64,000 nucleotides of DNA, taken from the NCBI RefSeq assembly GCF_014650115.1, contig NZ_BMUI01000001.1:62001-126000 (forward strand), written 5' to 3'. Positions 54,298 through 62,665 of this stretch are shown here, piece after piece. The DNA is from Streptomyces olivaceoviridis (GTDB lineage Bacteria > Actinomycetota > Actinomycetes > Streptomycetales > Streptomycetaceae). Within the stretch, counting starts at the first letter, position 1; the number at the start of each line of letters is the position of its first letter. The notes below the pieces were generated by a model. It worked only from the letters and a program-made list of their open reading frames with translations. It had not been told where the DNA came from and did no database searches. A program made the translations under genes and the position numbers.

Positions 54298-54879
54298 TCA
54301 GCCGCGCACGGCCTCCCACAGGCTCCACACGCCGAGCGCCAGCATCAGCAGCGCCGCGATCTGCGTGATCAGCCGCAGCGGCACCCGCTTCATCAGGGCC
54401 TTGCCCCCGACGATGCCGAGTCCGGCGACGGCCCACAGGCCCAGCACCGCGCCGAGGCCGACGGAGATCGGGTCGTCGTAGCGGGCGGCCAGGTTGGCGG
54501 TCATGATCTGGGTGAGATCGCCGAACTCGGCGACCAGGATGAGCGTGAAGCCGGTCCCCGCGACCTTCCAGAACGACTGGTCGGCGGGCTTCTTGACCTC
54601 TTCGTCCTCCTCGCCCTTCTTCAGCAGGAGCATCGCGGCCCCGCCGAGGAAGAGGACGCCGGTGACGGCGTGCACGATCTGCTGCGGCAGCAGGGTCAGC
54701 ACGCTGCCGGCCGCGACGGCGAGCACGACGTGCAGCAGGAAGGCGGCGGCGACGCCCGCGAAGACGTACGAGGCGCGGTAGCGGGTGCCGAGGACGAGGC
54801 CGGCGAGCGCGGTCTTGTCCGGCAGTTCGGCGAGGAAGATGACGCCGAAGACGAGCGCCGTCACGGTGATGCTGATCAA
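54298..54879 (-). CDS. TMEM165/GDT1 family (UPF0016) Mn2+/Ca2+ exporter
   Basis: 193 residues, six TM helices. The two family signature motifs are FLAELPDKTALAGLVLG near residue 15 and LVAEFGDLTQIMTANLA near residue 117, each an E-x-G/P-D-K/L-T element giving metal ligands. A charged loop (KKGEEDEEVKKPAD) separates the halves. The manganese riboswitch upstream shows that the likely cargo is Mn2+ and that expression rises with Mn. Confidence 0.93.
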   Translation of the reverse strand: MISITVTALVFGVIFLAELPDKTALAGLVLGTRYRASYVFAGVAAAFLLHVVLAVAAGSVLTLLPQQIVHAVTGVLFLGGAAMLLLKKGEEDEEVKKPADQSFWKVAGTGFTLILVAEFGDLTQIMTANLAARYDDPISVGLGAVLGLWAVAGLGIVGGKALMKRVPLRLITQIAALLMLALGVWSLWEAVRG

Positions 54880-54989
54880 GGTTCCTCAATCGGTCGGGCT
54901 GCCCCGCCGAGAGTGCGGTACGTCATGCGATGACACCTCGGCACGGCAGCACACTCGGCGCCCGCGCCGGGGGGCACGGGCGTGCACTG

Positions 54990-55105
54990 CTTGCCGAAGG
55001 TCTCGCTGGCGGACCCCGGTGAAACACGGTCCGCCTCCGGGCGCCGGCTCAGGCTCGCTGAGCAGTATGTCGACGGTCCGGCGAAGAGCTACTCCCCTTC
55101 TGCGC
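54990..55105 (-). promoter_or_regulatory. yybP-ykoY manganese riboswitch
   Basis: On the - strand, AAGGGGAGTAGC (55099-55088) and CCAGCGAGACCTTCGG (55009-54994) are the two conserved loops of the Mn2+ aptamer, with GAGCCTGAGCCGGCGCC and the GGACC/GGTCC stem between them. It lies 111-226 bp upstream of the TMEM165/GDT1 exporter, its usual target. Bases 54880-54989 include the expression platform; no other gene is in the 383-bp gap. Confidence 0.88.
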
Positions 55106-55262
55106 TTCCCATCGTAAGGGATGTGAAAGTTCCGCCGTCAACCTTGTCGTGACATGCGCACGTCACTAACTTCTTACCGAGCGCTCACCCCCCGGCAACC
55201 CCGCCCCGCGAGCATTCCCTCGCTCGCGCTCCAACACCGCCACCCCACAAGGGAGTTCACGC

Positions 55263-55907
55263 ATGCCGAAGTTCTACGCGCGTCGACGGACGAGCATACT
55301 CGCGGCCCTCACCGGCCTGATAGCCTCCGTCGCCCTGTTCAACTCCCCGAACGCCTCCGCGGCCCTGCCCACGCCGGTCAGCGGCGCCACCGCCCGCGGC
55401 TACCTCTCCCAGCTCACCGTGGCCACCGAGAACCGCACCGGCTACAGCCGCGACCTCTTCCCGCACTGGATCACCATCAGCGGCACCTGCAACACCCGCG
55501 AGACGGTCCTCAAGCGGGACGGCTCGAACGTCGTGACCGACTCCTCCTGCGCCGCGACCAGCGGCAGCTGGTACTCCCCCTACGACGGCGCCACCTGGAC
55601 CGCCGCCGCCGACCTCGACATCGACCACCTCGTGCCGCTGGCCGAGGCGTGGGACTCCGGCGCGAGCAAGTGGACGACCGCGCAGCGGCAGGCGTTCGCG
55701 AACGACCTCACCCGGCCCCAGCTGATCGCCGTCACCGACAACGTCAACCAGGCCAAGGGCGACCAGGACCCGGCCACCTGGGTGCCGTCCCGGTCGGCGT
55801 ACCTGTGCACGTACGTGCGGGCGTGGGTGCAGGTGAAGTACTACTACAACCTCTCGGTCGACTCCGCCGAGAAGAGCGCGCTGACGAACTACCTGGCCGG
55901 CTGCTGA
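55263..55907 (+). CDS. Secreted HNH-type nuclease (DUF1524 domain)
   Basis: 214 residues, ATG 55263 after AAGGGAG. Signal peptide with core ILAALTGLIASVALF, cleaved at ASA-AL near 34. Catalytic region: AADLDIDHLVPLAEAWDSGA (DH of the HNH finger), ANDLTRPQLIAVTDNVNQAKG with Asn and the final metal-site residues, DQDPATWVPS. Two Cys near residues 77 and 99 and another pair at the C terminus may form disulfides. Exported DNase-like enzymes of this sort may be nutritional or competitive. Confidence 0.93.
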   Translation: MPKFYARRRTSILAALTGLIASVALFNSPNASAALPTPVSGATARGYLSQLTVATENRTGYSRDLFPHWITISGTCNTRETVLKRDGSNVVTDSSCAATSGSWYSPYDGATWTAAADLDIDHLVPLAEAWDSGASKWTTAQRQAFANDLTRPQLIAVTDNVNQAKGDQDPATWVPSRSAYLCTYVRAWVQVKYYYNLSVDSAEKSALTNYLAGC

Positions 55908-55917
55908 GCCGGGGCGC

Positions 55918-56562
55918 TCAGGAAACCGGGCGGCGGCGCATCAGGAAGGCCGCTGCCGCGCCGGCGCCGAACAGGGCCGCCACCGAGACGCCCGTGGCCA
56001 GCCAGGTGGCGCCCAGCCACTGGGCGCCGTAGTAGCCGAGGGCCACGCTGTAGGCGGCCCAGGACAGGCCGGCCAGGGCGGACCAGGGCAGGAAGTCGCG
56101 GACGCGGCGGTGGGCGGCACCGGCACAGAAGGAGACGACCGAGCGGCCGGCGGGGGCGAAGCGGGCGAGGACGACCAGCGCGCCGCCGCCGCGGGCCAGG
56201 GCGTCACCGAGGCGTTCCTGCGCGGTGGTCAGCCGCCGGGAGCGGGCTATCGCCCGGTCCAGCCGCTCCCCGCCGCGCCAGGCCAGCCGGTAGGCCACCA
56301 GGTCGCCGAGGACGGAGGCGGTCGCGGCGGACAGGATCAGGGCCAGGATGTCCGGCACCTCGTGCGGGACCTGGCCCGCCGCGCCCGAACCGGCCGCCGC
56401 CGCCGTGCCGGCCGTGATGACGAGCACACCGCTGGGCAGGACGGGCAGGAACACGTCGAGCAGGACCGACAGGGCCACCACGGCATAGATCCACGGCCCG
56501 GCCGCCAGCGACCCCACGCTCTCGAACACCACGACTCCCGACACTCCCCCGTTGACAGCCAT
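55918..56562 (-). CDS. DedA-family membrane protein
   Basis: 214 residues, ATG at 56560-56562. SNARE-associated/VTT fold: VALSVLLDVFLPVLPSGVLV with the Pro-rich re-entrant loop, LVAYRLAWRGGERLDR, and the second loop GALVVLARFAPAGRSVVSFCAGAAH. The RF.P.GR motif is a DedA mark. Such proteins are thought to translocate lipids. Convergent with the nuclease gene at ten bases. Confidence 0.85.
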   Translation of the reverse strand: MAVNGGVSGVVVFESVGSLAAGPWIYAVVALSVLLDVFLPVLPSGVLVITAGTAAAAGSGAAGQVPHEVPDILALILSAATASVLGDLVAYRLAWRGGERLDRAIARSRRLTTAQERLGDALARGGGALVVLARFAPAGRSVVSFCAGAAHRRVRDFLPWSALAGLSWAAYSVALGYYGAQWLGATWLATGVSVAALFGAGAAAAFLMRRRPVS

Positions 56563-56666
56563 ACAGCGTACGCCGGGGGTGTGACAGGAGGTTCGCGGGG
56601 GGCTCGCGGGACGATCACGGACGGTTCACGGGCGGCGGGCCGTCGCACGGCCCGCCGCCCGGGCCG

Positions 56667-57122
56667 TCAGGCGGCCACCGGGGACTGCTCCGGCGCGCGC
56701 TCGCCGTCCTCCGCCGCGCGGCGGACCAGGAGCCGGTCCAGGCCGAAGGCGCCGGAGCCGGTGAAGACGAGCAGGAAGAACGCCCAGCAGAACAGGGCCG
56801 ACAGCTCGCCGCCGTTCTGTATGGGCCACAGGGCGGCCTGCTGGTGGACGTCGAAGTAGGCGTACGCCATCGAGCCGGAGGCGATCAGCGCGGCACCGCG
56901 GGTGCCGAGGCCGAGCGCCACCAGGGCGCCGGCGACCAGCTGGATCACGGCCGCGTACCAGCCGGGCCAGGTGCCGGTCGCGAGGGTGCCGCCGTCGGTG
57001 CCCGCGGCGCCGCCGAGGACGCCGAACAGGGAGGCGGCGCCGTGCACCGCGAAGAGCAGGCCGAAGACGATGCGGAAGAGCCCGATCACATAGGGCTGAG
57101 CGGAATTGAGGCGTGCGGACAT
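56667..57122 (-). CDS. DoxX-family membrane protein
   Basis: 151 residues, ATG 57120-57122. Four TM helices; family blocks GLFRIVFGLLFAVHGAASLF, then GWYAAVIQLVAGALVALGLG and SMAYAYFDVHQQAALWPIQN, with NGGELSALFCWAFFLLVFTG. DoxX proteins are linked to oxidative stress and thiosulfate metabolism in some bacteria; the role here is open. An iron box lies 85-103 bp upstream. Confidence 0.9.
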   Translation of the reverse strand: MSARLNSAQPYVIGLFRIVFGLLFAVHGAASLFGVLGGAAGTDGGTLATGTWPGWYAAVIQLVAGALVALGLGTRGAALIASGSMAYAYFDVHQQAALWPIQNGGELSALFCWAFFLLVFTGSGAFGLDRLLVRRAAEDGERAPEQSPVAA

Positions 57123-57206
57123 GGGGAGGTCTCCTCTTCGGTGACGGTCGGGCCGGCCGGGGACGGAGAAGGCCGGTCGTGGGGGCGGCGGTACCGAACA
57201 GATGAC

Positions 57207-57225
57207 CTAGGTTAGGGGTGCCTAA
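57207..57225. promoter_or_regulatory. Iron box (DmdR/DtxR-type) upstream of the DoxX gene
   Basis: CTAGGTTAGGGGTGCCTAA agrees with the Streptomyces iron-box consensus TTAGGTTAGGCTCACCTAA at 14 of 19 positions, including both arms. Repression of doxX by the iron regulator DmdR1 under iron excess is inferred. Confidence 0.6.
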
Positions 57226-57655
57226 CGAATGCTTGCAAGTTCAACATTCGGCCACGGCAGCACCCCCACCCGCGGCCCGGCGCCGGGCACCGCGCCCCGC
57301 GGCACGGTCCGCGCCACCGCGTCGGCGTCCGACGGCGTGACCGGGTCCGCCCCAGGCCGGACGCCCACCACGGGCACAGAGGCACGTCTTCCGCGAGCTT
57401 CCCGGAAGCCAACATCCCTACACATGCGCACCTTTGATGGGCCGTCAAGCAGTACGGCCGCCCGCGCCACGTCCAGCCCACCTGTCTCATAACCGTCCAC
57501 GGCGTGCGGTCGGCAGCCCTTCGCGGGCACCGCCTCGGCCGTGCGCCGCGCAGCGGGGGGACCGCGCCCGCATGAGAGTCGTCACATGCCGAGTACGCCG
57601 GCAGACGGGTGCCCGGCGCCCCCGGCCGGCCACGGCCCCGGCGCCCTTCGGGGCG
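57226..57655. other. Intergenic stretch without a supported gene
   Basis: About 430 bases between the iron box and the DUF2277 gene. A - strand frame (57222-57530) shows GC-biased third positions in its second half (VPVVGVRPGADPVTP, VARTVPRGAVPGAGP) but poorer ones in the first, and no recognised domain; it may be gene debris. Confidence 0.4.
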
Positions 57656-57886
57656 CTACCCCCCTCGCCGCGCCGACTGCCCCCGCACCTCCAGTTCCCC
57701 GAGCAGCTCCGCCGTGGCCCGCGCCACCGCTTGCACCGCCTTGTCGAAGGCCTCGCGGTTGTGGGCGGCGGGGGCCCGGAAGCCCGAGATCTTCCGCACG
57801 TACTGCAACGCGGCCGCGTGGATGTCCTCGTCCGTGGCCTCACCGGGCAGCACGGGCGGACGCAGCGTCTTGATGCTCCGGCACAT
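57656..57886 (-). CDS. DUF2277 protein
   Basis: 76 residues from ATG 57884-57886. The opening MCRSIKTLRPPVLPGEATDE and the block ALQYVRKISGFRAPAAHNRE are the DUF2277 signature; the usual length is about 75-90 residues. A longer start at 57949 would add sequence not found in the family. Function unknown. Confidence 0.88.
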   Translation of the reverse strand: MCRSIKTLRPPVLPGEATDEDIHAAALQYVRKISGFRAPAAHNREAFDKAVQAVARATAELLGELEVRGQSARRGG

Positions 57887-57978
57887 GCGCCCAGTCTCGC
57901 GCACCCCTCCGTGCCCTGCGATGATCTGCGCGAAGGCGGCCACCGACACCCGGGGCCGACCGTCGAGAGGACAACTTC

Positions 57979-58878
57979 ATGACGCACCCCCTCACCGTGG
58001 CCGTCCTCGGCCCCGGCGGCACCGGCGGCCTGCTCGCCGCCCTGCTGTCCCGCTCCGGGCACCGCGTGATCTGCCTGGCCGGCGAGGCCACGGCCGACAC
58101 CCTGCGCGGTACCGGCATCACGGTCCGCAGCCCGCAGTTCGGCGACTTCACGGCCGCCGTCGACGCGGACACCGAACTGCGCGAGCCGGTGGACGCCTGC
58201 CTGGTCACCGTGAAGCACACCGCGTTCGGCGCCGCCCTGACCCGGGTCCCGCCCGCCGTCCTCGGCGACGCCCTGGTCGTCCCGCTGCTGAACGGTGTCG
58301 AACACCCCGGGACCCTGCGCGCCCGCTACCGTCCCGACCGGGTCGCCCCGGCCGTGATCCGTGTGGAGTCCACCCGGACCGCCCCGGGCGTGATCGAGCA
58401 CGGCAGCCCGTTCACGGAGATCGACCTCGCCGGGGACGCCGTACCCCGCGCCCGGCTCGACGCGCTGGCCGCCCACCTCACCGCCTGCGGTACGACCGCC
58501 CGCGTGGCCGGGGACGAGACGGCGGCCCTGTGGGCCAAGATGGCGTTCCTCGCCCCGTTCGCCCTGCTCACCACCCGGTACGGCGTCCCGCTCGGCGTGG
58601 CCCGCACCCGTCACCGGGACGCACTTCAGGCGCTGGTCGCGGAGACCACCGCGGTCAGCCGTGCCTGCGGCGCCCCGGCCGACCCGGCCCAGGCCCTGGC
58701 CCGGTACGACGCCTTCCCGCCCACCGCCAAGTCGTCCATGCAGCGCGACGCCGAGGCGGGCCGCCCGCTCGAACTGGACGCGATCGGCGGGGCGCTGCTG
58801 CGCGCGGCCGAGCGGCACGGGGTACCGGTGCCGGTGACGGCACGGCTGGTCCGGGAGCTGCGGGACTCCGCCTCCTGA
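57979..58878 (+). CDS. Ketopantoate reductase-family oxidoreductase (PanE/ApbA-like)
   Basis: 299 residues, ATG 57979 with GAGAGGAC upstream. Rossmann start TVAVLGPGGTGGLLAALLSR; VTVKH with the catalytic-type Lys; VVPLLNGVEH; C-terminal domain LWAKMAFLAPFALLTTRYGV and PTAKSSMQRDAEAGRPLELD, both diagnostic of the family. NADPH-dependent reduction of 2-dehydropantoate to pantoate (CoA synthesis) is the founding activity; related enzymes have other 2-oxoacid substrates, so the name panE is not given. Confidence 0.87.
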   Translation: MTHPLTVAVLGPGGTGGLLAALLSRSGHRVICLAGEATADTLRGTGITVRSPQFGDFTAAVDADTELREPVDACLVTVKHTAFGAALTRVPPAVLGDALVVPLLNGVEHPGTLRARYRPDRVAPAVIRVESTRTAPGVIEHGSPFTEIDLAGDAVPRARLDALAAHLTACGTTARVAGDETAALWAKMAFLAPFALLTTRYGVPLGVARTRHRDALQALVAETTAVSRACGAPADPAQALARYDAFPPTAKSSMQRDAEAGRPLELDAIGGALLRAAERHGVPVPVTARLVRELRDSAS

Positions 58879-59033
58879 TCCGGCGCCGACCGCCCCGGCC
58901 CCGCCGGGGGACCCGGGGGCAGGGGCGGTCGGCGATCACGCGCTCGCCGGACGCCGTACGCCCCGCGCCACCCGTTCGGCTGAACCTCCCCCTGACCCCA
59001 CGGACGGCCTCGCCCCCGTAAATCGAACAGGCG

Positions 59034-59046
59034 TAGCATTGCCGCG
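59034..59046 (+). promoter_or_regulatory. Probable leaderless promoter
   Basis: TAGCAT at 59034-59039 looks like a -10 hexamer ending six bases before GTG 59046; no ribosome site is present. Confidence 0.4.
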
Positions 59047-59387
59047 TGGCTACGACCTATGAATTCCCCAGTGACCTCCTCGCCGGCCAGGAGGAGCTGC
59101 ATCAGGTCCGGGCCGAGCTCTCGGCCCTGCTCAAGCGGCTGCCCTGGTCGGTCGAGCCGATGGACGGCTTCAGCGACGACACCGGCTGGCGCAAGGTGGA
59201 GCGGCCCGCGTCCCCCGGCTGGACGGAGGACGAGCAGGCCGAGGTGGAGAAGCTGCGGCGGCGCGAGCACGAACTCGCGGTCTTCGTCAGTACGCACCGC
59301 TTCTGGGCCGAGGTCGCGGCGGCGGACCGCATGGAGGCCCGCTCCCGGCTGAAGCACGCCCACGAGACGGCGGCGGAAGGGGAATAG
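59046..59387 (+). CDS. Conserved Streptomyces hypothetical protein (helical)
   Basis: 113 residues, GTG 59046. Mostly helical, charged: QEELHQVRAELSALLKRLPW, then PGWTEDEQAEVEKLRRREHE and HRFWAEVAAADRMEARSRLK. No TM span or cysteine. Followed directly by a strong terminator and a tRNA gene. Function unknown. Confidence 0.8.
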   Translation: MATTYEFPSDLLAGQEELHQVRAELSALLKRLPWSVEPMDGFSDDTGWRKVERPASPGWTEDEQAEVEKLRRREHELAVFVSTHRFWAEVAAADRMEARSRLKHAHETAAEGE

Positions 59388-59398
59388 CGCAAGGAAAC

Positions 59399-59426
59399 GG
59401 CCCCTCGGAGACTGCTCCGAGGGGCC
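59399..59426. terminator. 12-bp perfect hairpin terminator
   Basis: GGCCCCTCGGAG (59399-59410) pairs with CTCCGAGGGGCC (59415-59426) around ACTG. It ends the + strand hypothetical gene and probably also the - strand tRNA transcript that converges on it. Confidence 0.85.
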
Positions 59427-59433
59427 GGACCGG

Positions 59434-59505
<72 letters not shown>

Positions 59506-59714
59506 GGGACAGGTCGACAGCCTACCTTGCCCGAGTGGCTGCCCTGCAAACCAGACAGGGGGGTTTACCCCACCCCGTTCCGGGAGGCCGCCGGATCGTC
59601 GGCGCGGGCCCGCGGGCCCTGGCGTCGGCGTCGACCGAAGCACTCCGGCGCCGGGTCCCGCGCGCCGGATCAGACCGGTTCACGCCGTGGAGCCGGTTCA
59701 GGGGGAGACATCAC

Positions 59715-60485
59715 ATGGTCCGTTCGCTCTCGTTCCGCGCGGCCCGGCCGGCCGTGCTCGCCGGTGCGCTCCTCGCGGGGCTCACCGCCTGTGGCGCCTC
59801 CGCCGGCGACGACACACATCCGGATCACCGGTCCTTCGCGCTGCACGGCCGTACCCTCACCGTCGACTCCGACGACTCGGCGCTGGAGATCGTCGCCGCA
59901 CGGGGGCAGAAGGCCGGCACGGTCGGGGTGACCCGCTGGTTCGAGGGGTCCGTGGTCGCCGGCGGCGAACCCGAGGTGCGGTGGTCCATGGACGGCGACC
60001 GGATCGTGCTGCGGGTGCACTGCTCCGGGGTCATCGCCGACTGCTCGGCCCGGCACCGGATCGAGGTGCCGCGCGGGGTCGGCGTCACGGTCGTGAACGA
60101 GGACGGCGCCGTGCGGGCCTCCGGGTTCCGGGACCCCGTCAGCATCCACGTCGGCGACGGCGCCGTGCGCGTCACCGACACCAGCGGCCCGCTGGACCTG
60201 CGGGCCGACGACGGACCGGTGCGCGCGGTGGTCTCCTCGCGCCGGGTGAAGGCCGCCACCAGCGACGGCTCCGTGGACGTCGAGCTGACCGGCCCGCCGG
60301 ACTTGGTCGACGTCCGCAGCGACGACGGATCGGTGACGGTGGGCCTGCCCAAGGGCGCGTACCGGGTGTCGGCGGGGGCCGACGACGGGTCGGTGACGGT
60401 GTCCGTGCCCCGCGACGACAGCAGCCCGCACCGGGTGTCGGCACACACCCAGGACGGGAAGGTCACGGTGCGCACGGCGAACTGA
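59715..60485 (+). CDS. Lipoprotein with DUF4097-type beta-solenoid/adhesin-like domain
   Basis: 256 residues, ATG 59715 after GGGGGAGA. Signal peptide with core AVLAGALLAGL and lipobox LTAC (Cys26). The mature chain has repeated strand turns of the form DGSVxV / DGAVRV (DGSVDVEL, DDGSVTVGLP, DDGSVTVSVP, DGKVTVRT), typical of DUF4097/DUF2807 right-handed beta structures. Lipid-anchored on the outer membrane face. Function unknown. Confidence 0.87.
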   Translation: MVRSLSFRAARPAVLAGALLAGLTACGASAGDDTHPDHRSFALHGRTLTVDSDDSALEIVAARGQKAGTVGVTRWFEGSVVAGGEPEVRWSMDGDRIVLRVHCSGVIADCSARHRIEVPRGVGVTVVNEDGAVRASGFRDPVSIHVGDGAVRVTDTSGPLDLRADDGPVRAVVSSRRVKAATSDGSVDVELTGPPDLVDVRSDDGSVTVGLPKGAYRVSAGADDGSVTVSVPRDDSSPHRVSAHTQDGKVTVRTAN

Positions 60486-60559
60486 CCGGCCCGTGTGTTC
60501 GTCTTCAACGGGTGGGAGAATGACACCACCCAGGGCGGACCACAGCACGGGAGAGGGAT

Positions 60560-61954
60560 GTGACGGCGACACCGGGCACGCCAGCCAGCCAGCCGTACCC
60601 GCCGCCGTCCACCGCACGCGCCCGGCGCGGCCCCTCCCCGGTGCGGGACGCCCTCGTGCTGCTCGGCCTGCCGGTGCTGGCCGCGCTCGCGCTGCCCGCC
60701 GCCTTCGCCGGCGGCGGCACCCGGCGCTGGTTCGGCGGGCGGGCGGAGAGCCACCGGGCCGACGCGCAGGCCGCGAAGGACGCGGCGGCGACGGCGTTCT
60801 ACGAACTCGACACCGCGCAGCGGGATCTGCGGATCTCGGTGGAGACCGTCTCGGCGGTGGACGACTCCCCCGCCGCCCGGCGGGCCGTGTCCGCCTTCGA
60901 GGCGCTCGGACACCGGATCGACGAGGTCAGCCGGCGCTACATCCAGGCCGTGGACGCCCACGACCTGGACCGGCACGACCTGGAGGCGGGCACGGCGGCG
61001 CGGGCGCGGGCCGAGCTGACCGCGGCCAAGGACGAGCTGGACCGGGTCCGGCAGGAGCTGGACCGGTTCGGAAGCTCGCTGGAGCCGCTGCTGGGCAAGG
61101 CGGAGACGCAGCTGGCCCGGCTGGCGCCCGCCGTGGAGCGGGCCCGGCAGTCGCTGCTGGCGGCGAGCAACGCCCTGGACGCCGTACGGGAGCGGAACCT
61201 GCGGGCCGACGAGCTGGCCGCGCGGCTCGCGGCCCTGTCGCCGGAGCTGACCAAGCTGAACCAGGGCGCCGGGCGGCACGGGGTGCGGGCGACGCTGGAG
61301 CGGGCCGAGCGGGTGCAGCGGGAGGCCGGGGCGGTCCTGGCGGAGGCGGAGCGGCTGCCGGAGCGAGCGGCCGAGATCGACCACCGGCTGGTCAGCCTGC
61401 GCACCAGGGCCCAGGCGCTGACCACGCGGGCCGGACAGGTGGAGCCGGTGCTGAGCGAGCTGCGCCGCCGCTTCACCGCCGCCTGCTGGCAGGACCTCCA
61501 GCACGTGCCGGAGCAGGCCGCGGAGAACGTACGGCAGGCCGAGCTGAAGCTCCGGGAGGCGCAGGCGGCGCGGGACGCCCAGCACTGGGCGGACGCGACC
61601 TCGCTGCTGTCGACCGTGCGCGCCCTGCTGAACGCCACCGACGAGGCGGTGTCGGCCGCCGGTGACCGGCTGGGCAGGCTGAACGCGGTGCAGAAGGATC
61701 CGCAGGCGGAGATCGAGCGGACCCGGTTCGCGATCCGGGACGCCCAGCGGCTGGCCATGACGGGCCGTACGACCCCCGATCCGCGGCACGCCCGGCCGCT
61801 GGACGACGCGGTGGCCCGGCTGGAGCGGGCGATCGGCGCCCTGGAGGGGCGGCACCCGGACTACTGGCACTTCCTCACCGAGACGGAAGGGGTGCGGCAG
61901 ACGGTGGCGCGGGTGGTGGCGCAGATCCGCGAGGAGCGCGGCGCCGGGCACTGA
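60560..61954 (+). CDS. Membrane protein with long coiled-coil domain
   Basis: 464 residues, GTG 60560 behind GGGAGAGG. A disordered N terminus and one TM helix (ALVLLGLPVLAALALPAAFAG, about 31-51), then almost entirely charged coiled coil to residue ~330 (heptad-rich AQAAKDAAATAFYELDTAQR, AELTAAKDELDRVRQELDRF), and a helical C-terminal part (LQHVPEQAAENVRQAELKLR). Cytosolic or periplasmic side cannot be told. Conserved in Streptomyces; may act in envelope organisation. Function unknown. Confidence 0.82.
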   Translation: MTATPGTPASQPYPPPSTARARRGPSPVRDALVLLGLPVLAALALPAAFAGGGTRRWFGGRAESHRADAQAAKDAAATAFYELDTAQRDLRISVETVSAVDDSPAARRAVSAFEALGHRIDEVSRRYIQAVDAHDLDRHDLEAGTAARARAELTAAKDELDRVRQELDRFGSSLEPLLGKAETQLARLAPAVERARQSLLAASNALDAVRERNLRADELAARLAALSPELTKLNQGAGRHGVRATLERAERVQREAGAVLAEAERLPERAAEIDHRLVSLRTRAQALTTRAGQVEPVLSELRRRFTAACWQDLQHVPEQAAENVRQAELKLREAQAARDAQHWADATSLLSTVRALLNATDEAVSAAGDRLGRLNAVQKDPQAEIERTRFAIRDAQRLAMTGRTTPDPRHARPLDDAVARLERAIGALEGRHPDYWHFLTETEGVRQTVARVVAQIREERGAGH

Positions 61955-62032
61955 CGTGCGTGTTGCCGGGTGCTGTGCGGCAGCGGATATTAAGAGGACG
62001 GATGGCCTCCGCTAGCGCCCGAGGAGGCGGAC

Positions 62033-62665
62033 ATGGCCACACACGCGGTGCACACGAGGAAGGCCGAGGAACGACGGCCCCGGCTGGACGACCATCTGCC
62101 CGTCGACCACCGGCTCAACCAGGTCTACCGGGTCGGTGCCGGCCTCATCGGCGGATTCCTGGTCGCCTTCGGCATTCTCGGCCTGATCGACCAGATCGGC
62201 TTCTTCAGCACGGGCGGCAACACGGTCGCCGGGCTGAACTCCAACGGCGCGCTGAGTGTGCTGTCGATCTGCATCGGCGCGCTGCTGCTGGTCGGCATGG
62301 TGATCGGCGGGAACCTCGCGTCGACCCTGAACATGGTCCTCGGCGTGCTGTTCCTGCTGAACGGCTTCCTGTTCCTCGGCCTGCTGGACACCAGCAGCAA
62401 CTTCCTGGCGTTCAAGATCCAGAACGTGTTCTTCAGCTTCGTCGTGGGCCTGCTGCTGATGACCTTCGGCATGTACGGCCGGGTCGGTCACAACCTGCCG
62501 CACGACAACCCCTACTGGCGGGCCCGCCACCCCGACGCCTCCCCGCAGGAACAGCGGACGCCGCCCGAGCAGCTGACGCGGCGGGAGCGGCGTCCGCGGG
62601 ACGAACAGCGGGAGGGGCAGGAGCAACGGGGCCCGCGCCAGCCTGGACCGGGTCAGGTCCTGTAG
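62033..62665 (+). CDS. DUF4383-family membrane protein
   Basis: 210 residues, ATG 62033 after GAGGAGGC. The four-TM DUF4383 core: NQVYRVGAGLIGGFLVAFGI, ALSVLSICIGALLLVGMVIG, NMVLGVLFLLNGFLFLGLL and FSFVVGLLLMTFGMYGRVGH. A hydrophilic N tail and an Arg/Glu/Gln-rich C tail extend it. Function unknown. Overlaps the convergent amidase-domain gene by 13 bases. Confidence 0.88.
   Translation: MATHAVHTRKAEERRPRLDDHLPVDHRLNQVYRVGAGLIGGFLVAFGILGLIDQIGFFSTGGNTVAGLNSNGALSVLSICIGALLLVGMVIGGNLASTLNMVLGVLFLLNGFLFLGLLDTSSNFLAFKIQNVFFSFVVGLLLMTFGMYGRVGHNLPHDNPYWRARHPDASPQEQRTPPEQLTRRERRPRDEQREGQEQRGPRQPGPGQVL

Noticed and set aside
59527-59590. tRNA-like text after the tRNA gene (GCCCGAGTGGCTGCCCTGC)
   Set aside because: No acceptor or T-arm pairing can be drawn; probably chance similarity to tRNA-Ser/Leu D arms.
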